Positions 52,455 to 64,000 of a DNA stretch of 64,000 nucleotides are shown piece by piece. Position numbers and translations under genes: made by a program. The DNA is from Haematobia irritans. Its lineage: Eukaryota; Arthropoda; Insecta; Diptera; Muscidae. Position 1 is the stretch's first letter, and every line of letters begins with the position of its first letter. The DNA is taken from NCBI RefSeq assembly GCF_050003625.1, contig NC_134398.1:112568145-112632144 (forward strand), read 5' to 3'. The notes below the pieces were generated by a model, which made no database searches, was not told the DNA's origin, and saw nothing but the letters and a program-made list of their open reading frames with translations.

Positions 52455-52780
52455 GGAGCCACCGTGGTGCAATGGTTAACATGCCCGCCTTGCATACACA
52501 AGGTCGTGGTTTCGATTCCTGCTACGACCGAACACCAAAAAGTTTTTCAGTGGTGGATTATCTCACCTCAGTAATGCTGGTGACATTTCAAAACTTCTCT
52601 AAGTGGTTTCACTGCAATGTGGAACGCCGTTCGGACTCGGCTATAAAAGGGAGGTCCCCTGTCATTAAACTTAACATGGAATCGGGCAGCACTCAGTGAT
52701 AAGAGAGAAGTTCACCACTGTGGTATCACAATGGACTGAATAGTCTAAGTGAGCCTGATACATCGGGCTGCCACATAACC
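52455..52780 (+). mobile_element. tRNA-derived SINE, copy 2
   Basis: 326 bp, same head, body and LINE-like tail as 26112-26458. The B box has one change (GTTTCGATTCC). The CTAACC tail is interrupted by the Y element at TA. Confidence 0.85.
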
Positions 52781-52782
52781 TA

Positions 52783-53427
52783 CACTGAAAAAAATATTGT
52801 CGTGAGGTCAAAGATTTCATGTCTTTAAAATACGAATACAAATTTTGCTTAGCATAGAAGACGCATTTCTCTAAAATAAAGTTATTTTCCTTGTCCAAAA
52901 GTCGATAAACTTTTCAATGAAGTCGTATTGTCCTTATAATTAAGTGTTTTGACTTGAAAATGGGTATCTTAACATGAAAGAAAAAATTTATAGGCTAAGG
53001 TCAACCTGAGTTTAATAATTCAGAAAAATTCTTTAAATTTAATGAAATTGTCTTTAAATTTGTTGTCTTTTTGGATCTTGACTACAAAGCAAAAAATCGT
53101 TCAAATATAGGACATGTTTTTCAAAACTTTATTATTTACTTCAAACATAGCATAATTTCTACTGGAAGTCGAGTCATAATTTGGAAAATAAAGTTGCCGT
53201 TAACTCGTTTTTAAAGGACTTTGATAGCATATGAAGAAAAAAAGCTGAGAAAGCGAAAAATTAAAATTTGCTTCCTAGAAGCAAGTACACAAAACCTAAA
53301 TTTAAAGTAGAATTGTGTCTTACAAGTATCCTAACTTGTATTCTCCGCTTCTTTGGCTCGGAATCAATACCAAATTTTTTAAAGTAAAGACAAAATCTTT
53401 GGAACCGAGTATGCTTTTTTTTCAGTG
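52783..53427 (+). mobile_element. TIR family Y, complete 645-bp copy
   Basis: CACTGAAAAAAATATTGTCG...TTTTTTTTCAGTG with TA on both sides (52781-52782, 53428-53429). Non-coding. Serves as the empty-site reference for the Y copies at 34401-36506 and 45830-47243. Confidence 0.82.
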
Positions 53428-53977
53428 TAAGCTAACCATCTCTTTTCCTTTGCCATCGTCAAATCATCGATTTGAGTGCAGTTGGCTGGGTTTATTTTGA
53501 GCGAAAGAAACCAACAATAACAAAACAGAACGATTGGAAAAAAAGAGGAAGCACGCTCAAAATAAACAAAGGAAAAGAGATATGTTTGTACGAATTTATT
53601 TCGGCATAAGCCGGCTATCGTGTAAACCCTTTTTTCGGAAGGTTCAAGTGTGGTTCACTTTTGGGTTTAGTGAACTGCCTGAATTTATTCTGATAATTGG
53701 TTGATAGTTTTGCTGCAAGTAGAGGATGCTGATGAGGAATGTGGTAATTCCGAAACGTGCGCCCATCCAACCATCTTGCAGTCTATAGGGCTTTGCCCAA
53801 ATAAATTTGGCAAACATTCTTTTCCTCTGTTGGTTAAGCTACACTTGTAGTTTAATCAATGCATGGTTTTAAGCTGAAATCAAAGACAACAACAAAAATA
53901 ATTTTTATTCGTTTTTTCTTAACATGTTTTCATTCGAATTATGTTAAGATACTTGTGAGAACCAACATTTTGTAATA

Positions 53978-54055
53978 TGTTAGTTCATGTGTCTGCCTTG
54001 CATGCAATAGGTTCAATCCCAGTTTTGACCGAACATCAAAAATTGCTCAGCGATA
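53978..54055 (+). mobile_element. Degenerate SINE head
   Basis: GTCTGCCTTGCATGCAATAG, then GGTTCAATCCC (B box) and TTTTGACCGAACATCAAAAA match the middle of the SINE head/body; the rest is lost. Confidence 0.65.
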
Positions 54056-54291
54056 GTATAAAAAACATCGATCAAGTTTTATAGAATTCATCGATATTTT
54101 ATATCTTTGCATTGAACATAGATATCGTTTGTATGAGAATGAAGAATATTTTCTATAGAATTCATATACGTGCATTACATTCTACTTGTCGATATAAATA
54201 ACAAGTTATATATGACATTGTGTAAAAGCATTTTTGAACCCACACAAAAGGCATTTTCTCCACTGACAACATATATGTAGTACACAGCAAT

Positions 54292-54689
54292 TAGAGGTGT
54301 GCGCATGAGTGAAATTTCACTCACACTCACGCACATTGACGAAATGAAAACCAGTACACACGCACGAACTACTTTTAAAGACACACACACGATTCACGTG
54401 TCTCACGACACTTTCCAACCGGGAATGAACAAAGGTAACAAAACACAAAATGAATAAAATATAGTTCGAAACCTAAATTAATTTTAGTTAACATACGAGT
54501 AAGAATTAAATATTGATTTTTGTTCGTGAGCGTGACTTTTATTCACGCACATTCACGAACCGATTTTATTTCTCACTCACGCTCACTCACGACATATTTG
54601 TTTCAGTCCCATTCAGGCACATCTACGAGAGTTGCTTCTGATTTTGTTCACGACTCACGTGATTTACGCGTGTCACGCGCACACCTCTA
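54292..54689. mobile_element. Short TCACGCACG-family hAT MITE (398 bp)
   Basis: Ends TAGAGGTGTGCGCATGA and inverse of TAGAGGTGTGCGCGTGA; 8-bp flanks ACAGCAAT/ATAGCATT match at six positions. Internal CTCACGCACATTCACG motifs. Confidence 0.78.
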
Positions 54690-56584
54690 ATAGCATTCTT
54701 AAGAAATGAAATAAAAATACACCAATTATAATGTAAACAAGACCGTTGTCTCAAAGAAAACTAAAGCCTTGACATTGCATAAATATCACATTATTATATT
54801 TAATTATTTGTATCTTTAATATCAATTGACACTCTTGCATACTAAGTAATCGAAAAATTTCCAACATTAATAGCCTTTGAGCAATATTAGCCATCACAAG
54901 CCAATCGTCAACTCTCGCTTTGGCACGATAAACTAGACAACGATGAGAATGATGGTGACAGACATTGACGACTTCGATGATTATGATTCCCAAGAATTTA
55001 TGTATATTTATGGTTTGGATCGATTTTTTGCAATGTGAATTGTAAGCCCCTCGTCGTCTCGGCAAGCTAGATGGAATGATTATTTTAGAAAATTTAATTG
55101 AGCGACCGTAGAACGAATTACAAATATGGTCACTGTGAAGCTGTGACTTACAACTTAATCATCAGATAGCAATTAAGCATAGAATTCGAATTCAAGCTTG
55201 GAATGACCATGGTAAATATCAGTGAAGGTGCAAAAATGACCATAGCACCCATCTTTCGAATGACCGTCGCCCCCCTCGGTTTCTGTCGATGACCATGATG
55301 CCATTGGCTTGGATCATCGAATGTTTGGACGATTGGAGGACTGTCCGGTTGAGGAGGTATCAAACAATTTGTTTTAAGGTGTACAACTAACAATATCATT
55401 TCACAACTTTGAGTCACGCGTTATTCTCTGCTCACATCCCCAGCCATTTTCGCATACATTATTCTCCTAAAATGCCAAAAGAATCCTTTTTTGTCCATTT
55501 GCCGGTGATGCTTGACCATTTAATGCCATGTTCGTTGTTGCTGTTGTTGTATCAATCAGCTTGGAATACACCGAATCATCAGCAGTTCGAAACCGGCAGG
55601 AGCAATAAACATGCAATCCATTTGCTATTCCATGCCGTACGGAATGCGTGAAGATGCAGCATACCAAAAGAGTCGCTTAAACGAATTCTTCCAATGAAAA
55701 CTATCCAAAAGGCACACGACCAATTTCAACTGTCAACGAGCAACCAACTAAATCGGTACAACGGCAACAAATGAATTTTTGCATAAATAATGGCCATTCT
55801 CCAAGTGCCAGTATGGTGTGTAAATGCAAAAACAATAAGACCGCCTCTTTCAATTGGGGTCCTGATAATTATTCGAGTTTTGTTTTTCGAACGCTTTATC
55901 AGTTATTATAGGAATATTTAATGATAAATTCAGCCATTTATAAAATGCTAAAATGAAATGCATTAAGTCAGACAAATTTTTCATCCTTTTCGAGACGGCC
56001 TTAATAGGTAAGCACAAGTTCCACTTGTAAGGACATATTTGTGAAACACTCTTGCCAATAACTGATTGGAATACTAATATTGCATAGACAGTTTACAAAA
56101 GATTTAAAAAGTATGTTTTCATATGTTCCGATGTAAAAATATGTGCTTCAATGTGGCTTTTTTAACACAACATTTTTAAGTGCAGTAAAGAATATTCCTA
56201 TGCATATAATTTTGGGACATATATGTTAATATGTTTATGTGTGTGTGTGTTAAGAATCAAAAATAAAACTTATCGGTACACGTTTAAAAAAGGACATTAA
56301 AATGGGCTTGTCATTGACATATTCTGGTATAATTTAGTAAGACCTTCTAAGAACCTGTTTCATTTTGAGCATTTGAAAGTTTTTGAAATTGGTTGAATAA
56401 TAGAGTATACTAATAGTTGAATTTCACACACAAAAAAGTGTCTCGTAAATTTAAGAAGATTTTTACAATAATTTATTACAAGAATTTTCCAGAATTTTAG
56501 TTCATTTTTTGTATCTTCAACGAAAATTAAGTACTCAAAAGGAAATTTTTCAAATTTTAAGTAGCAATCGTTTAGTTCATGTCC
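54690..56584. other. Upstream flank of al, mostly unique DNA
   Basis: No gene recognised; open frames of 80-100 codons here have no known motif. 56110-56240 resembles 30045-30250. Possible al regulatory DNA, unproven. Confidence 0.45.
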
Positions 56585-57498
56585 TACACTGAAAGAAAAG
56601 TTCATCAAATTGATGTAGAAATTACATTGTTTTTATGAAATCGGTATTCAATTTGATGTTTTCTATTTTCAGTTGAAAAACACCGTCATCAACTCAATGA
56701 AGAAACTTACATCAATTTTTGGTCATCATTTTAATGAAAATCTTTCATTCATTTAATGAAATCAGTAATCAAATTGAAGGCAATTTTCATCACATGTTAT
56801 TCATATATGACAAACTGTAACACTTATATTATTTCCACATATTTTAATTATTATAAACTTTTTTAAGTGAAGATTTAATTAAAATTTGGGAAAATAGAAA
56901 ACACACACACAAAAGCAATGCCTTTGAGAAAATCCGTTATGTCTGCTGCGTGTGAAATTTGTTGAAGAATAAATAAATTCATTTGTGAAGTGACATTTAT
57001 TGTGATCGCACGTTGATAAAATAGCTTTTAATACTTTTGCGAATTGAAGATATTTGAAGTATTGTAAGTTAAAACGGAGTGCTATATAGTTCGAGAAATT
57101 TTAGTAATATATAAAAATATTTGTGGCGTTTACAACCATTTTATACATTCAGGTGTACGTAACAGCGCATTCACACAAAAATTTCCTGTAAAAGGCATCT
57201 TGCAAATGTTCATATATTTATGGAAATACATTGCGGTTCCAAGAGAAACTCCAACGACCTGCGAGTTTAGCGATTTGGAAAAAAATTTAGTAAACGAGAA
57301 GTATATACCGCAAGAAGTAAGCATCGAGAGGCACTGTGAAGAGACTTCTCATCCTGGAAAACTAGATGATGTATCCGTCATAGAAAACCTTTTCTGAATG
57401 AGAAACTGAATTCCTACCGCATCGACAGATCTGACGATGGGATATTGACGTACTGAATACGTCAAATATTTGACGAACACGATAACCATAGTGATATA

Positions 57499-57991
57499 CA
57501 CAGAAAAAAAATTTCCGTAGTTAAACTAACGACAAATTTAACTTATTTTTGTTGAAAAAAAAATTATTTGCAAGTAGTTAAATTTTATTATTTTTTCGAA
57601 ATTTTCTACAGCTTAATGAAATCTTACTTTTTTTTAAGTATGTCTCAAAATTTTTATGAACTAAACGCGAGTATAAAGTTCAATGACCGTACACATAAGT
57701 TCAATATGAACTAAAGCAAACGAAGATTTTCGTATGATTGCTAAAAATAGTAAGAATGAACTACTGTATGGTCAAAATGGTGATTTGGTGCCAATGATTT
57801 TCTTCTTTACTTTTAGTTAATTTTTCTTCTATGAGATGATGTAATTTCGTACAACAAGTACAACAGGGTATTAAATTTTCCTAGTTTTAACAACGCTTTG
57901 TGGAAATCTCAAAATGTGGAGTAAAATTTAGTTCAATTTTCGCGCGAGGTAGTTCATTCTTCCTATAAAACAGTTCACTTTTTTTTCGGTG
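57499..57991. mobile_element. TIR element CACAGAAAAAAAATTTCC, 493 bp
   Basis: CACAGAAAAAAAA...TTTTTTTTCGGTG with TA target duplication (57497-57498, 57992-57993); AT-rich, GTTAAATT/AGTTCA motifs inside, non-coding. Confidence 0.7.
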
Positions 57992-58961
57992 TATTTAGGG
58001 GCTGGTCACAGTATAAAGAATTTCGAGGAGCACAGTTGGTATGTAACTAAATTTAAACGTTCACCTTAATTTAATATTCTTACTACATGTATATGTTGTT
58101 ATTTCGTTTAGATTAATATGGACTTCGGAGTACTGCATAAATACTGCACGCCAATATTAGACTGGGTAACCAAACTGATATAATATATTGTTACAATTTA
58201 ATTGAGAACTATATTAAAAATGCTGGCATTAAATAGGTTTTTGATAAAATTGATGTGCCAAACGCAGGTTTGTTATAAAAACAAAAATAGTTAGTACAAT
58301 TATGGATATCATTAAATAACTAATATTTAAATCTGCCTTTATAGCCTCATCATTTATGATGCGTTTGACTTTGTGTGTATATGGCTACTTATTTCAAACA
58401 TCAAAGTACGTCCGAAATGATAAAAATGGGAAATACGTATGGAGAATACTCCCAAGAATCGTCAATATTTCTAGCAGAAAGTATCCAAGAAATAGACAAC
58501 CACTTACATTTTTTTAAAAAGACAAATTAGAATATTAAACATTTTATTGTTGTTATTGGAGATATCAATTTAGAAAATAGTGACTACAATTATTATGTTT
58601 ATCTAGACCAAGAGTACTTTTATAATATTAAATCAGCTAACACAAACCCCTTTTCGAAAATACTAATCATTTTAAGCGAATACCCAGCAAAAAAAGCGTC
58701 GCTAAAAAAGTAATGAAAATTTTCTTTTTGGATCCGGAAGTGGTGCAAAATTGACACAGAAGCGATGAATTTAACATGGGCTTGTCATAGGACGTAAGTC
58801 CTCCATTTAAACAGCCGAACAGCTGAATTTGCATCACTTCTTTAGGAGTGATCCCAATTCAATGCTTTGGATATAAATTAAAAATGTCATTTTGTCAAAT
58901 AAATAATTTTTAAAATTTGTAATGGATTTTAACGCTTGTCTGAAACGTTTGAACTCAAATA

Positions 58962-59775
58962 AAGGGTGATTTGTTAAGAGCTTGATAACTTTAAAAAAAA
59001 AAAAAACGCATAAAATTTGCAAAATCTCATCGGTTCTTTATTTGAAACGTTAGATTGGTCCATGACATTTACTTTTTGAAGATAATTTCATTTAAATGTT
59101 GACCGCGGCTGCGTCTTAGGTGGTCCATTCGGAAAGTCCAATTTTGGGCAACTTTTTCGAGCATTTCGGCCGGAATAGCCCGAATTTCTTCGGAAATGTT
59201 GTCTTCCAAAGCTGGAATAGTTGCTGGCTTATTTCTGTAGACTTTAGACTTGACGTAGCCCCACAAAAAATAGTCTAAAGGCGTCAAATCGCATGATCTT
59301 GGTGGCCAACTTACCGGTCCATTTCTTGAGATGAATTGTTCTCCGAAGTTTTCCCTCAAAATGGCCATAGAATCGCGAGCTGTGTGGCATGTAGCGCCAT
59401 CTTGTTGAAACCACATGTCAACCAAGTTCAGTTCTTCCATTTTTGGCAACAAAAAGTTTGTTAGCATCGAACGATAGCGATCGCCTTCTGGTTGCTCTTC
59501 ACTCCAAATGCGGCAATTTTGCTTATTTACGTAGCCATTCAACCAGAAATGAGCCTCATCGCTGAACAAAATTTGTCGATAAAAAAGCGGATTTTCTGCC
59601 AACTTTTCTAGGGCCCATTCACTGAAAATTCGACGTTGTGGCTCGTTAGTAAGTCTATTCATGATGAAATGTCAAAGCATACTGAGCATCTTTCTCTTTG
59701 ACACCATGTCTGAAATCCCACGTGATCTGTCAAATACTAATGCATGAAAATCCTAACTTCAAAAGAATCACCCTT
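58962..59775 (-). mobile_element. rosa-like DD41D element, copy 2
   Basis: 814 bp, AAGGGTGATT termini and TA duplication. Exactly 120 bp shorter than copy 1, matching an in-frame internal deletion in the ORF. Confidence 0.85.
59069..59662 (-). pseudogene. DD41D transposase remnant, copy 2
   Basis: 197 codons open from MNRLTNEPQRRIFSEWALEK, so here the start is in frame with the catalytic half, directly across the 5' deletion joint. All three Asp motifs remain (FSDEAHF, FQQDGATCH, LTPLDYF), but 40 residues between EEQPE and GDRYRS are missing, so the catalytic core is shortened. Otherwise identical to copy 1 at nearly every residue, meaning both copies are young. Confidence 0.85.
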
Positions 59776-61109
59776 TATTTTAAAAAGTTCACAATTTTTT
59801 CAGATTATATTTAGCATTTTTGTAGACAAAATTTAAATATTTGTGCCATTTTATGAATTCTTAAACAGTTTTTAACCAATTTGAAACAAAAAAAGTTAAA
59901 ATTAAAATTAATTAAAAATTAAAATTAAATTAAAATTAAAATTGCTTATTAAAAATATGAAAAAAGTATGTTAAAAAAAATTTAATGGAAAGAACTTCCC
60001 GTGTAGTTAAAATAAAGAACATCATTGAGAGTATATCTTCTGGAAATGCTTTTAAAGTTGTGCCTTTGGAAGAACCTTTTTTTTGCTGGGTAATAATGGC
60101 TGGGTAATAAGGGCCAATAAAAAGATTTCTCATCTAAAAGTATATTTATGTTAATATTATATTGAAACGCTGAAAACGTCTTATATTTATGTAAATTTTT
60201 GATTAATATCATATGTATACTTTTTCCATTCACAATTCTAAGTTAATATTGAAATTTATAATCCATTAATAATCGAAAGTATAGAGAATAATATTTTTAA
60301 GATTTTTTGATAAAAATAATATTTCCTAATTGACTTAAAATATTTGTAATTATATTGGATATTGTAAAATTTAGAACTAGTTTCTAAAGCGGAAACCAAA
60401 GTTCAGTTCGATGTCAGTATTTCATTGGTTAAATGTAAAATACATTAGTTTGATGAAATGTAGTCATTGTAGTAATGTAATTTTAATGAATAAATTACGT
60501 AATTTTGATGAATACTTTTCATTGGAATGATGCAGAATATTCATTATATAGAGACTATCGGACAGCAATTTGAATATCAAATTAATGCTGAAAATCATCA
60601 TATTGATGAAGTTATTCCGTTCAGTGTACAAAAATTTGGAAATTTTCTTAACTGGTAGTTAAAAATTCGTTTGACGTACTATAAAACTACTTGTGAAATG
60701 TGCAGTACTTTATAAATAATAAGTGCAATTTACTATAAGATTAAAAGTGGATAGCAAATTCTATATAAGATTGAAAGCGGATAGCATATTCAAATGGCAA
60801 TTCCTATAATTAATTATAGTTGGTAGAATATTTCTCAATGCAATATTTTTAGTTCACATGTAATTAAATTTATGGACATTTTTTAGGTCGAAAACCTTAG
60901 TTGTTAGTACCTTCATTTTTTTGTATTTATTTTCATAATTTATTATGATCTTAAATAAACTAATAATAATAATTTATGGACATTTTTGTCAGAGTAATAC
61001 AGAGATCTTTCTCGGCAAAGTGGAATGTGATTAATGCAGGGATGATAAAGGATGTTGACGAAAAAGTATTAAAAATGTGTTAAAAGTGTACTTTTTGAAG
61101 CAACAATTT

Positions 61110-61275
61110 ATTTCTATAGAAAATTTTGTCAAAATTTTATTTATATAGGAAAAATTTTATTCTAATAAAAAATTTTGTTTCTATACAAAATTTTGTCAAA
61201 ACTTTATTTCTATAGAAAATTTTGTCAAAATTTTATTTCTATAGAAAATTTTGTCAAAAGTTTATTTCAATAGAA
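61110..61275 (+). repeat. 29-bp AT-rich array (isolated)
   Basis: Same TTTCTATAGAAAATTTTGTC units as in F1 Helentrons, here without the Helentron ends. Confidence 0.85.
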
Positions 61276-61344
61276 AACTTATGAAGAAGTAACTCTTTGC
61301 AAAACCTACCAAAATCAAGAATTCTACCAACTGTGGTCATCGGC

Positions 61345-61518
61345 ACAGGGACCAGCTCGTCTCCTTTTGGGCGTTTCAAATATACACACTATCTTATAAT
61401 ACTCTGTTCCTCAGAATGGCGAAAAAATCGCTCAGGGACCAGCTCGTCTCCTTTTGGGCGTTTCAAATATACACACTATCTTATAATACTCTGTTCCTCA
61501 GAGTGGCGGAAAAATCGC
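61345..61518 (+). repeat. 87-bp in-frame tandem duplication
   Basis: CAGGGACCAGCTCGTCTCC... repeated at a period of 87 bp with two visible differences. The frame 61297-61605 stays open through both (SSSPFGRFKYTHYLIILCSS unit). Protein not recognised; may be a remnant coding exon or chance. Confidence 0.75.
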
Positions 61519-61776
61519 ATTTCACGTTTCACATTTGCGGACAAATGTGATATAGAAAATATTCCTCTCAAAAATGTTGAGACCCTGTCGAAATCCTCAT
61601 TTTGAAATATATTTATTTCTTCAATGTCCGCTATTTAACATTTTTTAGAGTTGAGTTGATATCTGAAAAACGTTCACATTTAGGGCAGAATTACTCTATA
61701 TAGAGTTATTGATATGAAAAAGTACCAAATGGCTCGCGTTCGTGCCACGGTGCTTTTGGCAGTCGAAATGTATCGA

Positions 61777-63916
61777 AACAAGTATATACGGCCGTAAGAT
61801 CGGCCAGGCCGAAGCTTATGTACCCTCCAACATGGATTGCGTAGAAACTTCTTCTAAACACTGCCATCCACAATCGAATTACTTAAGTTGCGGTAACGCT
61901 TGCCGATGGCAAGGTATCTTAAAACCTCCTAGCACCAACTTCTAAATTGTATGTAATTCCATACGTGGTATATATTAAATCATCCAATACGTATATAATT
62001 CAGTTTGACAAAGTAGACATAAAATTTTGACAAAATTTTCTACAGCAATAAAATTTTAACAAAATTTTCTATAGAAATAAGATTTTCACAAAATTTTCTA
62101 TAGAAATAAAAATGTTAACAAAACTTTCTATAGAAAGCAAATTTTGACAAAAATTTCTACAGAAATAAAATTTTAACAAAATTTTCTATAGAAATAAACT
62201 TTTGACAAAATTTTCTATAGAAATAAAATCTTGGTAGATTATTTTTGGCTCGAGTGGCAACCATGATTATGAACCGAATATAATTTTAACAAAATTTTCT
62301 CTAGAAATAAAATTTTGACAAAATTTTCTATAGAAATAAAATTTTGACAAAATTTTCTATAGAAATAAAATTTTGGTAGACTATTTTTGGCTCTAGTGGC
62401 AACCATGATTATGAACCGATATGGACCAATTTTTGTGTGATTGGACCAATTTTGGTATGATTGTTAGCGACCATATACTAACACCACGTTTCTAATTTGA
62501 ACCGGATCGGATGAATTTTGCTCCTCCAAGAGGCTCCGGAGGTCAAATCTGGAGAACGTTTTCTATGGGGGCTATATATAATTATGGACCGATATGGACC
62601 AATTCTGGCACGCTTGTTAAAGATCATATACTAACACCATGTTCCAAATTACAACCGGATTGGATGAAATTTGCTTCTCTTGGAGACTTCGCAAGCCAAA
62701 TCTGGGGATCGGTTTATATGGGGGCTATATATAATTATGAACCGATGTGGACCAATTTTTGCATGGTTGTTAGAGACCATATACCAATATCATGTACCAA
62801 ATTTCAGGCGGATCGGATGAAATTTGCTTCTCTTTGAGGCTCCGCAACCCAAATCTGGGGGATCGGTTTATATGGGCGCTATATATAATTATGGACCGAT
62901 GTAGACCAATTCTGGCACGCTTGTTAAAGATCATATACTAACACCATGTTCCAAATTACAACCGGATTGGATGAAATTTGCTTCTCTTGGAGGCTTCGCA
63001 CGCCAAATCTGGAGATCGGTTTATATGGGGTCTATATATAATTATGGACCGATGTGGATGAATTTTTGCATAGTTGTTAGAGACCATACATGTACCAAAT
63101 TTCAGCCGGATCGGATGAAATTTGCTTCTCTTTGAGGCTCCGCAAGCCAAATCTGGGGATCGGTTTATATGGGGGCTATATATAATTATGGACCGATGTG
63201 GACCAATTTGTGTATGATTGTTAGAGACCATATACCAATACCATGTACCAAATTTCAGCCGGATCGGATGAAATATGCTTCTCTTTGAGGCTCCGCAAGC
63301 CAAATCTGGGGATCGGTTTATATGGGGGCTATATATAATTATAGATCGATGTGGACCAATTTTTGCATGGTTGTTAGAGACCATATACTAACACCATGCA
63401 CCAAATTTTAGCCGGATCGGATGAAATTAGCTTCTCTTTTAGGCTCCGCAAGCCAAATCTGGGGATCGGTTTATATGGGGGCTATATATAATTATGGACC
63501 GATGTGGACCAATTTTTGCATGGTTATTAGAGACCATACACCAACACCATGTACCAAATTTCAGCCGGATCGGATGAAATATGCTTCTGTTAGAGGCTTC
63601 ACAAGCCAAATCTGAGGGTCCCTTTATACGGGGGCTATACGTAAAAGTGGACCGATATGGCCCATTTTCAATACCATCCGACCTACATCGATAACAACTA
63701 CTTGTGCCAAGTTTCAAGTCGATAGCTTGTTCCGTTCGGAAGTTAGCGTGATTTCAACAGACGGACGGACGGACGGACGGACATGCTTAGATCGACTCAG
63801 AATTTCACCACGACCCAGAATATATATACTTTATGGGGTCTTAGAGCAATATTTCGATGTGTTACAAACGGAATGACAAAGTTAATATACCCCCATCCTA
63901 TGATGGAGGGTATAAA
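61777..63916 (-). mobile_element. Complete F1 Helentron, near-identical inverted copy of 1-2058
   Basis: Minus orientation: 5' hairpin at 63890-63916, GTCY tract (63760-63782), ~153-bp units (about 62400-63640), 29-bp units (61990-62370), palindrome TTCGGCC-AGGCCGAA region and ACTTGTT end at 61777. Differs from 1-2058 by rare substitutions, one microsatellite step and a swapped repeat unit at about 62890-63010. Confidence 0.8.
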
Positions 63917-64000
63917 AAGCACAAAAGTGTCAACTTTATCAACCTTGGATTAATGTAAATATAATGTTACTTGAATTTTGTTTGAGAGTGAGAGCATGTA
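63917..64000. other. Right edge, no feature
   Basis: 84 bp of AT-rich sequence; nothing recognised. Confidence 0.6.

Larger units (their letters stand above)
52134..53894. mobile_element. Fold-back element with ~320-bp inverted arms
   Basis: Arms 52134-52450 and 53571-53894 are inverted copies with scattered differences. The loop holds a SINE (52455-52780), a Y element (52783-53427) and 53430-53570, which itself folds (ATCTCTTTTCCTTTG with its inverse; GTTTATTTTGAGCG with its inverse). No coding sequence. Sits just upstream of al exon 1. Confidence 0.75.
58683..60090. mobile_element. CCCAGC-family TIR element carrying a DD41D insertion
   Basis: CCCAGCAAAAAAAGCG...CTTTTTTTTTGCTGGG with TA target duplication. 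592 bp after removing the DD41D element and its TA. Interior matches 16235-16745. Confidence 0.78.
56587..60627. mobile_element. Large TIR element with TCATCAA/TTGATGA subterminal repeats
   Basis: Ends CACTGAAAG... and ...CGTTCAGTG with TA on both sides. About 250 bp at each end are full of ATCAA/TTGAT and CATTTAATGAAA motifs in inverted sense. Holds nested elements at 57499-57991 and 58683-60090. The 7-bp terminal match is short, so the pairing is probable, not certain. Confidence 0.55.
60630..61776. other. Intergenic with short repeats
   Basis: Contains a 29-bp-unit array at 61110-61275 and an 87-bp tandem duplication at 61345-61518. No gene recognised. Confidence 0.55.

Noticed and set aside
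54751..55651. Short frames upstream of al as genes
   Set aside because: 80-105 codons, no recognisable motif, overlapping on both strands.

Overview
The window is nuclear DNA of a higher fly, most likely a muscid (Stomoxys/Haematobia/Musca group). Four things point there: spliced, AT-rich genes; a dipteran aristaless gene; DINE-1/INE-1-like Helentron repeats carrying (GTCY)n microsatellites; and a mariner copy very like Himar1 of Haematobia irritans. Nothing bacterial, viral or CRISPR-like was seen.

One host gene is supported: aristaless (al), a paired-class homeobox gene on the minus strand. It has four coding exons: 51632-51909, 16959-17004, 12001-12263 and 11431-11944. All junctions are GT-AG, the phases agree, and the product is 366 residues with a Q50 homeodomain (residues 63-122) and a C-terminal OAR motif. 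Intron 1 is about 34.6 kb, intron 2 about 4.7 kb and intron 3 only 56 bp. Nearly everything else is mobile DNA in the introns and flanks of al.

Layout. 1-9.5 kb: Helentron-like elements with ~153-bp internal tandem units, a hAT-like pair of ends and a rosa-like (DD41D) transposon. 9.5-17 kb: al 3' part, with a hAT element (12915-14309) and a Penelope-like fragment (14945-16010) in intron 2. 17.5-24.1 kb: a LOA-type LINE (minus) split by an internally deleted, oppositely oriented copy of the same family. 24.6-26.5 kb: a Helentron and a tRNA-derived SINE whose 3' tail matches that LINE. 28.6-29.8 kb: a broken irritans-type mariner. 33.6-37.0 kb: a hAT element holding three more elements. 39.2-42.6 kb: a hAT element built of inverted TCACGCACG arrays with a Helentron inside. 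43.4-50.3 kb: a degenerate tandem-repeat element expanded by a four-level nest (X in Y in hAT in X) and other TIR elements. 51.6-51.9 kb: al exon 1. 52.1-53.9 kb: a fold-back element holding a second SINE and a TIR element. 54.3-60.6 kb: more TIR elements, one with a second DD41D copy. 61.8-63.9 kb: a Helentron nearly identical to that at 1-2058, in inverted orientation.

As a system, the repeats group into a few mobilisation networks: a LINE with a SINE sharing its tail; Helentron-like elements with hairpin ends; hAT families with 8-bp target duplications; and many TA-flanked elements with a common CACNN-A-rich terminus but unrelated interiors. Two TIR families carry divergent tRNA-like promoter heads. 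Several nestings give internal empty-site comparisons that fix element borders without any database.
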